A DNA stretch of 64,000 bases from FEN-1219 sp035548835 (GTDB lineage: Bacteria; Pseudomonadota; Gammaproteobacteria; Steroidobacterales; Rariloculaceae): assembly GCA_035548835.1 (NCBI GenBank), contig DASZSB010000194.1, positions 19,090 through 83,089 of the forward strand, read 5' to 3'. Positions 51,887-60,461 of this stretch are shown here, one piece after another. The notes beneath the pieces are model-generated. The model saw nothing but the letters and a program-made list of their open reading frames with translations, was not told the origin of the DNA and did not search any database. Both the position numbers and the translations under genes were made by a program. Positions within the stretch are counted from its first letter, which is position 1; each line of letters opens with the position of its first letter.

Positions 51887-51892
51887 TATTAT
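51887..51892 (+). promoter_or_regulatory. TATTAT box in the ligC / aldehyde dehydrogenase gap
   Basis: An AT-rich hexamer in an otherwise G+C-rich 244-base divergent region; could be the -10 of the aldehyde dehydrogenase with a leader of about 115 bases. Weak pattern call. Confidence 0.3.
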
Positions 51893-52012
51893 TCGACGGA
51901 TCAAGGTTAGCACAGTGGCTAAAGGCCGCGAACCCGCTGACCGGCTCCGCTCGCTGCCGCTGGCAGCGCAGCAACTCGAGGTCACTACTCCTCTTACAGG
52001 AGGCATACGCCC

Positions 52013-53452
52013 ATGGCGGAACGCGCAGAGAGCATGACTTTACGGACCGATTTTTCGCTGCTGGTCGACGGCAGGCTCGAGCAGAGCGACGAGCACCTCG
52101 ACGTCGTCAATCCGGCTCTGGGCACGGTGTTCGCACGCTGCCCCGCGGCCGGCCGCTCGCACCTGGACCGTGCCGTCGCGGCCGCGCGCGCGGCGTTCCC
52201 GGCCTGGCGCACGAAGTCGTTCGCCGAGCGCGCCGCGCTCGTGAAGAAGAGCTCCGAAGTGCTGCGCGCGAAGCAGAACGAGCTCGCGGAGCTGCTCACG
52301 CGCGAGCAAGGCAAGCCGCTGTCGCAATCCCTCGCCGAGATCGACCGCGGCACGGCGCAGTCCGACGGCCTGGTGGGCATCGAGATCCCGACCGAGGTGC
52401 TGGTCGACGACAGGCAGAATCACATCGAGCTCAGGTACCGGCCGCTCGGCGTCGTCGGCATCATCACGCCATGGAACGCACCGATCAGCCTGGCTTTGGG
52501 GCCGCTGGTCTCGGCGCTGTACACGGGCAACACCGTCGTGCTGAAGCCCTCTCCCTACACGCCGCTCACGACGCTGAAGGTGGCGGAGCTCCTGAAGGAC
52601 GTGTTCCCGCCCGGTGTCATGAACGTGATCGCCGGCGGCGATCAGCTCGGCGCGTGGATGACGGAGCATCCCGGCATCGACAAGATTTCGTTCACCGGGT
52701 CCGTCGCGACCGGCAAGAAGGTGCTCGCGAGCGCCGCCACCACGATGAAGCGCGTGACGCTCGAGCTCGGCGGCAACGACCCGGCCATCATCATGGACGA
52801 CGTGGACCCGAAGGCCATCGCGAAGAAGGTCTTCTTCGCCTCGTTCGTGAACAGCGGCCAGGTCTGCATGGCGATCAAGCGCATTTACGCGCACGAGCGC
52901 ATCTACGACGCGCTCTGCGCGGCGCTCGTCGAGGAAGCGAAGAAAGCCAAGGTCGGCAACGGCCTCGATCCGGGCACCGAACTCGGCCCTCTGCAGAACA
53001 AGATGCAGTACGACAAGGTCGTCGACCTGATCGCCGACACGAAGAAGGCCGGCGCCAGGTTCCTGACCGGCGGCGAGGTCCCCCAGGGCCCCGGCTATTT
53101 CCTGCCGCCCACGCTCGTGACGGACGTCGACGAGTCGAGCCGCCTCGTGCGCGAGGAGCAGTTCGGACCGATCGTGCCGATCATGAAGTTCAGCGACGTC
53201 GAGGATGCGATCCGGCGTGCCAACGACACGCGCTACGGGCTCTCGGGATCGGTCTGGACGAAGGACACGCAGCGCGGCGCAGAGATCGCCGCGCGGCTCG
53301 AGGTCGGCACGGCCTGGGTCAACCAGCACCGCGCGACCTCGGCCTTCGTGCCTTTCGGCGGCGCGAAGGAATCGGGCCTCGGCCGGGCGTATTCGGCGCT
53401 CGGCCTCAAGAGCTACATGGAGCCCGAAGTCGTCAGCGTCGCAAAGCAGTAG
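52013..53452 (+). CDS. NAD(P)-dependent aldehyde dehydrogenase
   Basis: A 479-residue ALDH-superfamily enzyme with catalytic E251 in ELGGND and C285 in GQVCMAIK, the PWNAP motif at 153-157 and the FTGS cofactor loop at 227-230. ATG 52013 has a strong AGGAGG site. The neighbourhood suggests an aromatic aldehyde (vanillin- or benzaldehyde-like) feeding protocatechuate, but sequence alone does not show the substrate. Its 3' end overlaps the convergent membrane protein gene by 20 bases. Confidence 0.9.
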   Translation: MAERAESMTLRTDFSLLVDGRLEQSDEHLDVVNPALGTVFARCPAAGRSHLDRAVAAARAAFPAWRTKSFAERAALVKKSSEVLRAKQNELAELLTREQGKPLSQSLAEIDRGTAQSDGLVGIEIPTEVLVDDRQNHIELRYRPLGVVGIITPWNAPISLALGPLVSALYTGNTVVLKPSPYTPLTTLKVAELLKDVFPPGVMNVIAGGDQLGAWMTEHPGIDKISFTGSVATGKKVLASAATTMKRVTLELGGNDPAIIMDDVDPKAIAKKVFFASFVNSGQVCMAIKRIYAHERIYDALCAALVEEAKKAKVGNGLDPGTELGPLQNKMQYDKVVDLIADTKKAGARFLTGGEVPQGPGYFLPPTLVTDVDESSRLVREEQFGPIVPIMKFSDVEDAIRRANDTRYGLSGSVWTKDTQRGAEIAARLEVGTAWVNQHRATSAFVPFGGAKESGLGRAYSALGLKSYMEPEVVSVAKQ

Positions 53453-54953
53453 CTTCCTGCCCGAAGGCGGCCACCACCGTGCGGTCGCCCTCGGCCTTCA
53501 GCCGGCGCAGGTCGAGCACGAGATCGTAATTGCCGGGCTGCGTCGGCGGCAGCGGGCCGGTCTCGAGCCGGTACGACTTGCCGTCGGCCACGGGCGCGGG
53601 GAACCGCTCGCGCAGCGCGGTCTTGAACATCTCTTTCGCCGCCCAGTCCGCGTCGGACGACAGTGAACCGAACTCGTCGTCGTATACCTGCTCCGTCGAG
53701 CGATCCTCGATCGTCGGGCGGATGATGTAGACGTCGGTGTCGGGCGCGAGACGCAACGAGGCCGCCGCCGAGTGGAACAGCGTCCATTCCCGGCTCTGTG
53801 GCTCGGCAATCAACGTGAAGGCGTTGTGGTACGCGAGCACGGCGGCCGAGACCAGCAGCGCGCCGAGCGCCGCGGCCTGCGTCGCCGGACGCACACCGCC
53901 GTTGCGCACGACGGAACGCATCGCATACACGAGCAGCACCAGGAACAGGCCGGACATCGGCAACAGCGTGCGGTAGCCGATGGCCTGGGAGCTCGCGGCG
54001 AGGCTCACGCTGTGCCCAACGAACGGCAACGCCAGCAGGCAGAACAGCCAGCGCAGCTTGTGCGAGCGACCGCGGCCGCCGAAGTGGAAGCCGAGCGCGA
54101 TGACGCTGCCGAAGACCGCCGTGACGACCCAGAACACCGCGTGCGTCGCGAACCGGTCGCGCAACTCGAACAACGCGAGCGCGTTCGGCAGCGGATTGCG
54201 CACGAACCACAGCAGCTTCTTCAGCGGCTCCGGCTCGATGTGCATGCGCGCGGCTTCGGGCACCAGGCCTTCGCTGAAGACCACGTGCATCGCCAGCAGG
54301 CCAACGACCAGGCTCGCGAACAGGATGCCGATGTGAGTCACGACCCAGCGCGCGTGCCCGAAGCGGCGGGCGTCCTCGCGTTCGAGCAGCAACGCCGCGA
54401 GAGGCACGATCGCGAACAGCGCGCTGGTCTGGTACGTCAGACCCGCAATCACGTACAGCAGCGCGCCCGCGAGCACACCGGCGACACGGCGCGTCCCGCG
54501 CTCGGCAAGGTGCGCCTCGACGAGCCAGAAGCCGGCCACCGCGGCCAGCAGCCCCAGGCTGATGGGCCACGCGATCGCCCAGCCGACGACCACCTGGGCG
54601 CCGGGCAGCAACGTCACGCCCGCGCCCACGGCCGCGGCCTCGACGGCGCCCCAGCCGATGCGCCGCAGGAAGGCGAAGAGCACCAGTCCCACGCCGGCCA
54701 GCAGCGCGATGCTGGTCAGACGCAGCCATTTGAGATCCGGCACGTCGTGCACGCCGGCGAGCGAGGCTTCGAGCACGGCCCCATAGACCGGCCGGCCGTT
54801 GGAGGTCGTGAGCCGGAACAGCTTGCCGGGCTCCTCGTGCGACTCGCGCAGGTGCGCGTAGTCGTCACGAAACCCGTACTCGTGAGTAGCGGTCGGCCAG
54901 TAGACGACCACCGGCACAATGGCCAGCAGGGCCGCGAGTAGGAAAGCCCGCAT
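53433..54953 (-). CDS. GT-C-like membrane glycosyltransferase (Gtr-type specificity component)
   Basis: A 506-residue integral membrane protein with about ten hydrophobic segments. The first periplasmic loop has the acidic motif FRDDYAHLRE just after helix 1, as in GT-C polyprenyl-phosphate-sugar transferases, and a soluble C-terminal domain of about 120 residues follows the last helix. With GtrA and a polyprenyl-phosphate GT2 in the same operon it would be the enzyme that moves the sugar to its final acceptor. The acceptor is unknown. ATG 54953 overlaps the methyltransferase stop by one base. Confidence 0.7.
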   Translation of the reverse strand: MRAFLLAALLAIVPVVVYWPTATHEYGFRDDYAHLRESHEEPGKLFRLTTSNGRPVYGAVLEASLAGVHDVPDLKWLRLTSIALLAGVGLVLFAFLRRIGWGAVEAAAVGAGVTLLPGAQVVVGWAIAWPISLGLLAAVAGFWLVEAHLAERGTRRVAGVLAGALLYVIAGLTYQTSALFAIVPLAALLLEREDARRFGHARWVVTHIGILFASLVVGLLAMHVVFSEGLVPEAARMHIEPEPLKKLLWFVRNPLPNALALFELRDRFATHAVFWVVTAVFGSVIALGFHFGGRGRSHKLRWLFCLLALPFVGHSVSLAASSQAIGYRTLLPMSGLFLVLLVYAMRSVVRNGGVRPATQAAALGALLVSAAVLAYHNAFTLIAEPQSREWTLFHSAAASLRLAPDTDVYIIRPTIEDRSTEQVYDDEFGSLSSDADWAAKEMFKTALRERFPAPVADGKSYRLETGPLPPTQPGNYDLVLDLRRLKAEGDRTVVAAFGQEATALRR

Positions 54954-55678
54954 CAACCCCCCGATCTCTTGCTCGCGCGCACATAGTACTGCGCGCCGAG
55001 CGGTAGCCAGGTGAGCCACTTCTCGGTCGGCCGCAGGCTACGCGCCCAGTGGGGGAAGAATATCCGGTAACGCACGTCGGCGGCAGCGAATCCCGCGGCC
55101 ACGGCCCGCCGCCGCATCTCGGGGGCGCGCACCAGCACTGCGTGCTCGTCGAATATGCACGTGTTCACGGCGTGCCGGGTCAGTGGATTCAAGGGGTTAT
55201 GCTCGAAAACCAGCAGCAGGCCGTCGTCCTTCAGGACCCGCCGTATCTCCGCGAGCAGCGCCACGTGCTCGTCGTGCGGGATGTGGTGGAACACGCAGGA
55301 GGCCAGGGCCACGTCGAAAGTGCGGTCGGCATACGGTATGCGCTTGCCGTCGAAGTGACGGAAATCGGCCGCCGAGCCGTGCCTGGCGGCACCGATATCG
55401 AGGCTCTTCTGCGAGACATCGAGGCACGTCACGCGGGCACCGGGCATGTGGCGGGCGAAGAACGGCACGGAATAGCCGACGCCGGCCCCGAAATCGAGCA
55501 CGGCCGCGCGCTCGACGGCGCCGCCGCGCGCGCGCGCAAGCTCCGCTGCGACGTCGACGATCTTGTACTCCGCGAAATACTCCGGGCTCTCGCCCGAAGC
55601 CTTGATGCTGGCCGCGTGCAGGGAACGGTATTCCGCGGCGAACTTGTCGAATTCGGCTTCTTCCACGTCGACCCTCAC
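54953..55678 (-). CDS. Class I SAM-dependent methyltransferase
   Basis: A 241-residue methyltransferase: motif I VLDFGAGVGYSVPFF at about 60-74, acidic SAM-ribose residue in VTCLDVSQKSL, then FDVALASCVFHHIPHDEHV. GTG 55678 is chosen because it overlaps the deacetylase stop by four bases (GTGA) and homology starts there. Placement between a deacetylase and a GT-C-like protein suggests modification of the transferred sugar or of an intermediate. The exact target is unknown. Confidence 0.78.
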   Translation of the reverse strand: MRVDVEEAEFDKFAAEYRSLHAASIKASGESPEYFAEYKIVDVAAELARARGGAVERAAVLDFGAGVGYSVPFFARHMPGARVTCLDVSQKSLDIGAARHGSAADFRHFDGKRIPYADRTFDVALASCVFHHIPHDEHVALLAEIRRVLKDDGLLLVFEHNPLNPLTRHAVNTCIFDEHAVLVRAPEMRRRAVAAGFAAADVRYRIFFPHWARSLRPTEKWLTWLPLGAQYYVRASKRSGG

Positions 55679-56517
55679 ACGTCCCTGTAGGACACGAGTT
55701 GCGCACCGCGCGCCGCAATGAGCGCGCGAATCCGCGGGCTCGTCAGCGCCGCGCGCTCGGCACTCCACGAGTACTGCCAGTAACCTTCGGCCGCGCGCGC
55801 ATCGTCGCCGCCGGGGTGGCACATCAGCTCCACGGTGCCGCGCGCCGGCAGCCGGCCGAGCACCGTCGCGAGACTGGCCTCATCGAGCCGGCCTCCGAAA
55901 TAGAACCCGACGAACGAGTCGCTGCGCCGCAGCGACTTCAGCGGCGACAAGGCACAGACCATTCCCAGCACGACCTGTTCCGCGAGCCTGCGCACATCGT
56001 GCAGATTGCGCAGCATGTAGGCACTCACACGCTCCGCGGGATAGCGCACTGCGCCGATGCCGTATTTCGCGGCCAGCTCGACCACGACGGCCGCAATGCC
56101 GGGCAGCACGTGCACGTGCTGGTGGCCGTCGAGATGGCTCACGGCGATGCCGGCGTCGCGGACCTTGCGGATCTGCGCGTCGAGCTCCGCGCGCACCTCC
56201 GCGAGCCGCACCTTGCCGCGCAGATGGCGGCCCGCGAACTGCACGAGGTGCGGCGGGAAACGGCCGTCCGGCCCCACCAGGCTGACCGCGGCGGCGCCGG
56301 TCAGCGGCCGCTGCTCGGTCAGCGTCAGGTGCACGCCGACGTCGAGCGTCGGGTACGACTTTGCGAGCGTCACGGCGTGCTCGAATGCCGGGCCGGTCGC
56401 CATGATCGAGGCCGAGGTCACGATGCCGCGCTCGTGCGCCTCGACGACGCCGCGGTTCACGTCCTCGGTCATGCCGAAGTCGTCTGCGTTGACGATCAGT
56501 CGCAGCCCCGCGCTCAC
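55675..56517 (-). CDS. YdjC/ChbG-family carbohydrate deacetylase (HpnK-like)
   Basis: A 280-residue metal-dependent deacetylase. Metal-site motifs are LIVNADDFGMTEDVN at the start, HLDGHQHVHVLPG near 119-131, and LMCHPGGDD near 241. The family removes N-acetyl groups from short chitooligosaccharides or sugar lipids. Here it lies in a Gtr-like operon, implying deacetylation of a lipid-linked amino sugar. GTG 56517 overlaps the GtrA stop by four bases. Confidence 0.83.
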   Translation of the reverse strand: MSAGLRLIVNADDFGMTEDVNRGVVEAHERGIVTSASIMATGPAFEHAVTLAKSYPTLDVGVHLTLTEQRPLTGAAAVSLVGPDGRFPPHLVQFAGRHLRGKVRLAEVRAELDAQIRKVRDAGIAVSHLDGHQHVHVLPGIAAVVVELAAKYGIGAVRYPAERVSAYMLRNLHDVRRLAEQVVLGMVCALSPLKSLRRSDSFVGFYFGGRLDEASLATVLGRLPARGTVELMCHPGGDDARAAEGYWQYSWSAERAALTSPRIRALIAARGAQLVSYRDV

Positions 56518-56999
56518 GCGCGCCTCACGACGACGTCCGGCACTTCCGGTCGGGCGAACGCCCAGAGCCGAAAGCCCAGGTAGTTGGTGACGGTGATGAG
56601 GCCCGCGAGCGGCAGCCACACAGCCAGCTCCGGGAAATGCAGCCGATCCACGAGCACGAACATGATGACGGTGCCTAAGATCAGGCTCACGGCGTTCACG
56701 ATCACGAAGCGCACGCCCTGGCCCACGATGCCGCCGTCGGTGGCGCGGAACGCCCACCAGCGGTTCAGCCAGAAGCTGTTGAGCATGCCCGCGAAGTACG
56801 CGAGCACATTGGCCACGGCGCCCTCGGCGCCGACCGCCTCACCCGCCTGCCCCGCGACCGGCAGGTACAGCGCGGCGGCAATCCGGTCGAGCGGCAGGTA
56901 GTGGTAGCAGAGATAGAACGCGACCAGGCTCACGACGAAGTTCGTGCAGCCGACGAGCGCAAACCGCGGCGCAGGATGCTGCATGTCGACGTCGGCCAT
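56514..56999 (-). CDS. GtrA-family membrane protein
   Basis: A 161-residue protein with four transmembrane helices and the GtrA signature RFALVGCTNFVVSLVAFYL; NSFWLNRWWAF follows in the second half. GtrA proteins are thought to flip polyprenyl-phosphate-linked sugars across the inner membrane. It sits nine bases after the GT2 gene that would make that lipid-linked sugar. Confidence 0.88.
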   Translation of the reverse strand: MADVDMQHPAPRFALVGCTNFVVSLVAFYLCYHYLPLDRIAAALYLPVAGQAGEAVGAEGAVANVLAYFAGMLNSFWLNRWWAFRATDGGIVGQGVRFVIVNAVSLILGTVIMFVLVDRLHFPELAVWLPLAGLITVTNYLGFRLWAFARPEVPDVVVRRA

Positions 57000-57008
57000 G
57001 CGCTGCGG

Positions 57009-57998
57009 CTAAGGCTCGGCCCGGAAGTCGACCACCGCGCCGCGGCGCGCACGCTTGTCGCTGGCAGCAACTGCCGTGCGCGTGGTCTCGCGCACCAGGA
57101 ACCGCGGCCGCCGGCGCACTTCGACCGCGATGCGGCCGACATACTCCGCCAGCACCGCGAGGAACACGAACAGTACGCCGAACAGGAACGACGAAATCGC
57201 GACCGACGACGCCCAGCCCGGAATCGCTTCCTTGTCGAGCCACTTGCCGAGGATGGCGTAGCACACGCCGAGAAATGCGATCGTCGAGGAGATCAGCCCG
57301 ATCACGATGCCGATGCGCAGCGGCACCAGCGAGAATGCACTCACACCGTGCCAGCCGAGCTGCAGCATCTTCGTGAGGTTGTACTTGCTCGAGCCCGCGT
57401 AGCGCTCACCGCAATCGAACGGCACGCTGGCCGTGGCATAGCCCACCCAGTGCACGATGCCGCGCAGGAACAGCCCCTCTTCCTCGAACTGCAGGATCTC
57501 GTCCAGCACCTGCCGGTCGAGCAGGCGGAAGTCCGCGGCGCCGGGCTCGATCTCGACGCCGCTCAGGAAGGCGAACAGCTTGTAGTAGGCGCGTGAGGTC
57601 TTGCGCTTGAACCACGAGAGATTCGGGGGATCGCGGCGCACTGCGTGCACGATCTGGTAGCCCTCGCGCCACTTGGCCACGAGGTCGGGCAGCAGCTCCG
57701 GCGGGTGCTGCAGGTCCGCGTCCATCATGATCACGGCCTGGCCGCGCGCGGCCGCGAGCCCCGCCATCAGCGCGCTCTGGTGACCGAAATTCCGCGACAG
57801 CCGAACCCCGCGCACACGCGCGTCGTTCGAATTCAGGACCGAGATCGCCGCCCACGTGGCATCGGCACTGCCATCGTCGACGAAGATCAGCTCCCAGTCG
57901 TCGCGGCCCACGACCCCATCCATGATCTCGGCGACCCGCCGGTGGAGAACCTCGAGGTTGCGCTCCTCGTTGTAGGCAGGTACGACTATGGAGATCAT
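57009..57998 (-). CDS. GT2-family polyprenyl-phosphate glycosyltransferase (GtrB/DPM1-like)
   Basis: A 329-residue glycosyltransferase: N-terminal ISIVVPAYNEERNLEVLHRR, VDDGSADATW, and the DADLQHPPE metal-binding stretch. The C-terminal part has two hydrophobic helices (about 230-300), as in GtrB/DPM1 proteins that make undecaprenyl-phosphate-sugar. ATG 57998 begins exactly at the GT-A fold; an upstream ATG at 58019 is possible. It is the first gene of a five-gene co-directional operon with overlapping ends. Confidence 0.88.
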   Translation of the reverse strand: MISIVVPAYNEERNLEVLHRRVAEIMDGVVGRDDWELIFVDDGSADATWAAISVLNSNDARVRGVRLSRNFGHQSALMAGLAAARGQAVIMMDADLQHPPELLPDLVAKWREGYQIVHAVRRDPPNLSWFKRKTSRAYYKLFAFLSGVEIEPGAADFRLLDRQVLDEILQFEEEGLFLRGIVHWVGYATASVPFDCGERYAGSSKYNLTKMLQLGWHGVSAFSLVPLRIGIVIGLISSTIAFLGVCYAILGKWLDKEAIPGWASSVAISSFLFGVLFVFLAVLAEYVGRIAVEVRRRPRFLVRETTRTAVAASDKRARRGAVVDFRAEP

Positions 57999-58116
57999 GG
58001 CGCGCCCTTGCGATTGCATGCGATGCCCTGACTTTTGACGGACTCTTTGGACCCACGTTCCCGCGGGCGGCGGGATGGAGAATTACTGTAAAACGCGGGT
58101 GGATAATAGCACCGAC

Positions 58117-58767
58117 ATGCCTGAACCCAGCCTGAAGGTATTCGACACTCTGCCGTGGAAAGAGCGGTGGTTCGTGCGCGGCCGACTGGCCTCGGCCCCC
58201 CTGGCGGCCATGGCGGCGCGGGCCCGCGGCCGGGACCTGCTCGACGTGGGCTGCGGCCATGGGGCGCTGGTGGCGCTGCTGGCCGAGGGCCATCCGGACC
58301 GGCACGTCGTCGGCATCGACCCCGACCGGCGCAAGATCGCATGGGCGCGCGCCTCCGTCGGCCGCCAGCCGCAAGTCGAGCTCGCGGCGTGCACCATCGA
58401 GGAGCTGGCCGCCGAGCGCCCGGCCGCTTTCGACTGCGTCTTCGTGGCCGACGTGCTGTACCTGCTCGCACCCGCCTCCTGGGCAGGGTTCCTCGCGGCG
58501 GCGCGGCGCCTGTTGCGACCGGGCGGCGTGCTCGTATTGAAGGAGGCCGAGGACGACGGCTCCTGGCGCGCCGTGAAGGCGCTGTGGCAGGAACGGCTCA
58601 TGGTCTGGCTGTTGCGGCGCACGCATTCGAGCGGCGCGATCGGGTTCATGCCACGCCACGTGCTCGCGGCCGCGCTGACGCGCGCGGGCTTCGTCGTCGA
58701 CGAGACGGCGAGCTACGCGCGCGGCTACACGACGCCGCACATCCTGTTCACGGCCCACGCGCCCTGA
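58117..58767 (+). CDS. Class I SAM-dependent methyltransferase
   Basis: A 216-residue enzyme with motif I LLDVGCGHGALVALLA near residue 41, the DPDRRKIAWARA ribose loop and LRPGGVLVLKEAED before the final sheet. ATG 58117 is preferred; 58075 (14 codons earlier) is possible. A GATAAT hexamer at 58102-58107 would place transcription about three bases before the 58117 ATG. It is divergent from the Gtr-like operon and the substrate is unknown. Confidence 0.75.
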   Translation: MPEPSLKVFDTLPWKERWFVRGRLASAPLAAMAARARGRDLLDVGCGHGALVALLAEGHPDRHVVGIDPDRRKIAWARASVGRQPQVELAACTIEELAAERPAAFDCVFVADVLYLLAPASWAGFLAAARRLLRPGGVLVLKEAEDDGSWRAVKALWQERLMVWLLRRTHSSGAIGFMPRHVLAAALTRAGFVVDETASYARGYTTPHILFTAHAP

Positions 58768-58777
58768 GGCGGCGGCC

Positions 58778-59878
58778 CTAACCCCATACGTCCGCGGCCA
58801 CCTCGACCACACGCGCAAGCTTCGCCCACTGCTCGTCTTCCGTCAGCAGGTTGCCCTCCTCTGTCGACGCGAAGCCACACTGCGGCGACAGGCACAACTG
58901 CGCGGGATCCGCGAAGCGTGCCGCGGCGTCGATGCGCCGCTTCAGCGCGTCGCTGCTCTCGAGCCGCCCCGACTTGGTCGTCACGAGACCGAGCACGACG
59001 CGCTTGCCCTTCGGCAGGAAGCGCAGCGGCTCGAAGCCGCCCGAGCGCTCGTCGTCGTACTCCATGAAGTAGCCGTGCACGCCGATCTGGTTGAACAGCA
59101 CGTCCTGCACCGCCTCGTACCCGCCTTCGCCCATGAACGTGGATCTGAAGTTGCCACGGCACAGATGCAGCGTGACGGTCATGTCGGGCGGAATGTCGGC
59201 GATCGCCTCGTTGATGAGCCGCGCGTAGAGCTCGAGCAACGCGTCCGGATCGTCGCCGCGCGCGGTCATCTTCGCGCGATAGCCCGCGTCGCACAGCATC
59301 GCGATGAACACCTCGTCGAGCTGCAGGTAGCGGCAGCCGGCCGCCGCGAAGGCGCCGACCGCCGCGCGATAGGCGGCACCGAGGTCGGCATAGAGCTGCT
59401 CGCGCGACGCGTAGGCCGTGGCCGCGACCGGAGGCAGCACGGGCCGGCCGGTCAGCGCCGACGGCGCCGGCAGCGTGAGCTTCGGCAACGCACGCGCGCG
59501 CTGCTTCAGGAACTCGAAGTGCGCGAGCATCGGGTGGCCTTCGAAACGGATCCGGCCGTCGATCCGCACGCCTTCGCTGCGCGGCGCGGCGCCGGCGAAC
59601 GCCACGCCGGAGTTCGTCGTGTGCCTGGCCACACCCGCGAGCCCCCACAGGAAATCGAGGTGCCACCACGAGCGGCGCAGCTCGCCATCGGTCACGCCGC
59701 GCAGCCCGATCGACTCCTGCCGCCGCACGACGCGCTCGATCTCGCGATCCTCGACGGCCGCGAGCGCCGCGGCGTCGATCGCACCGGCCGCGAGCTGCGC
59801 CCGCGCGTCCTTCAGCGCCGCCGGCCGCAGCAGGCTGCCGACATGCTCCGCGCGAAACGGCGGTCGCAGAACTGTCAC
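58778..59878 (-). CDS. MetE-C-terminal-domain-like methyltransferase (cobalamin-independent)
   Basis: A 366-residue protein equal to the catalytic C-terminal barrel of cobalamin-independent methionine synthase, lacking the N-terminal half of full MetE (about 750 residues). Presumptive zinc ligands are H and C in LHLCRGNF, E in FMEYDD and C in LSPQCGFAS, with the LQLDEVFIAML and LLRP motifs. Such stand-alone proteins are often of unknown substrate and can transfer methyl from methylated thiols or donors. It lies between methyltransferase and macro-domain genes with no shared pathway evident. Confidence 0.78.
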   Translation of the reverse strand: MTVLRPPFRAEHVGSLLRPAALKDARAQLAAGAIDAAALAAVEDREIERVVRRQESIGLRGVTDGELRRSWWHLDFLWGLAGVARHTTNSGVAFAGAAPRSEGVRIDGRIRFEGHPMLAHFEFLKQRARALPKLTLPAPSALTGRPVLPPVAATAYASREQLYADLGAAYRAAVGAFAAAGCRYLQLDEVFIAMLCDAGYRAKMTARGDDPDALLELYARLINEAIADIPPDMTVTLHLCRGNFRSTFMGEGGYEAVQDVLFNQIGVHGYFMEYDDERSGGFEPLRFLPKGKRVVLGLVTTKSGRLESSDALKRRIDAAARFADPAQLCLSPQCGFASTEEGNLLTEDEQWAKLARVVEVAADVWG

Positions 59879-59965
59879 GGCGGCCTCCCCTCCCGGAAAA
59901 TGCGTATGGCGCAGCCTAGCGGCCTGCGCCTAAATGACGCAATCGACAACGCAAAGGACACAGGC

Positions 59966-60457
59966 ATGATTCACGAGGTCGAAGGCGACATCCTGCAGAC
60001 GGGAGCCGCGGCCATCGCGCACGGCGTCGCCGCCAACGATCCCATGAACCAGGGCCTCGCCGCGGCGCTGCACAAGCTGTACCCGGCGATGCACAAGGAC
60101 TTCCACCACTGGTGCCGGCAGCAGCACCCGAAGCTCGGCAGCGCCTGGATCTGGAGCGGCACGGGCGGCGTGCGCGTGATCAACCTGATCACGCAGGAAG
60201 GCGGCTACGAGCACGGCAGCAAGCCGGCCAAGGCGAGCACGAGCAGCGTGAATCATGCGCTGCGCGCGCTGCGCAAGATCGTCGCGGACGAGAAGCTGCC
60301 GAGCGTGGCGCTGCCGCGGCTCGCGACGGGCGTGGGCGGGCTCGACTGGACCGACGTGAAACCGTTGATCTACGCGCAGCTCGCCGATCTCGGCGCAGAG
60401 GTCTATCTGTACAAGACCTACGTGCCGGGCAAGAAGGCGATCGAGCCCACGCGCTGA
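59966..60457 (+). CDS. Macro-domain protein (ADP-ribose binding or hydrolysing)
   Basis: A 163-residue macro domain: start MIHEVEGDILQTGAAAIAHG, then GVRVINLITQEGGY, and the substrate loop LPRLATGVGGLDW near residue 114. ATG 59966 has an AAGGA site seven bases upstream. Macro domains of this type bind ADP-ribose or remove it from proteins or O-acetyl-ADP-ribose. Single-gene unit, no partner seen. It ends four bases before the convergent ligU-like gene. Confidence 0.85.
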   Translation: MIHEVEGDILQTGAAAIAHGVAANDPMNQGLAAALHKLYPAMHKDFHHWCRQQHPKLGSAWIWSGTGGVRVINLITQEGGYEHGSKPAKASTSSVNHALRALRKIVADEKLPSVALPRLATGVGGLDWTDVKPLIYAQLADLGAEVYLYKTYVPGKKAIEPTR

Positions 60458-60461
60458 CGCC

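Noticed and set aside
51890..51970. tRNA-like sequence near GGTTAGCACAGTGGCTAAAGG
   Set aside because: No acceptor stem or T-loop could be paired around it; the similarity is only to a short D-loop-like stretch.
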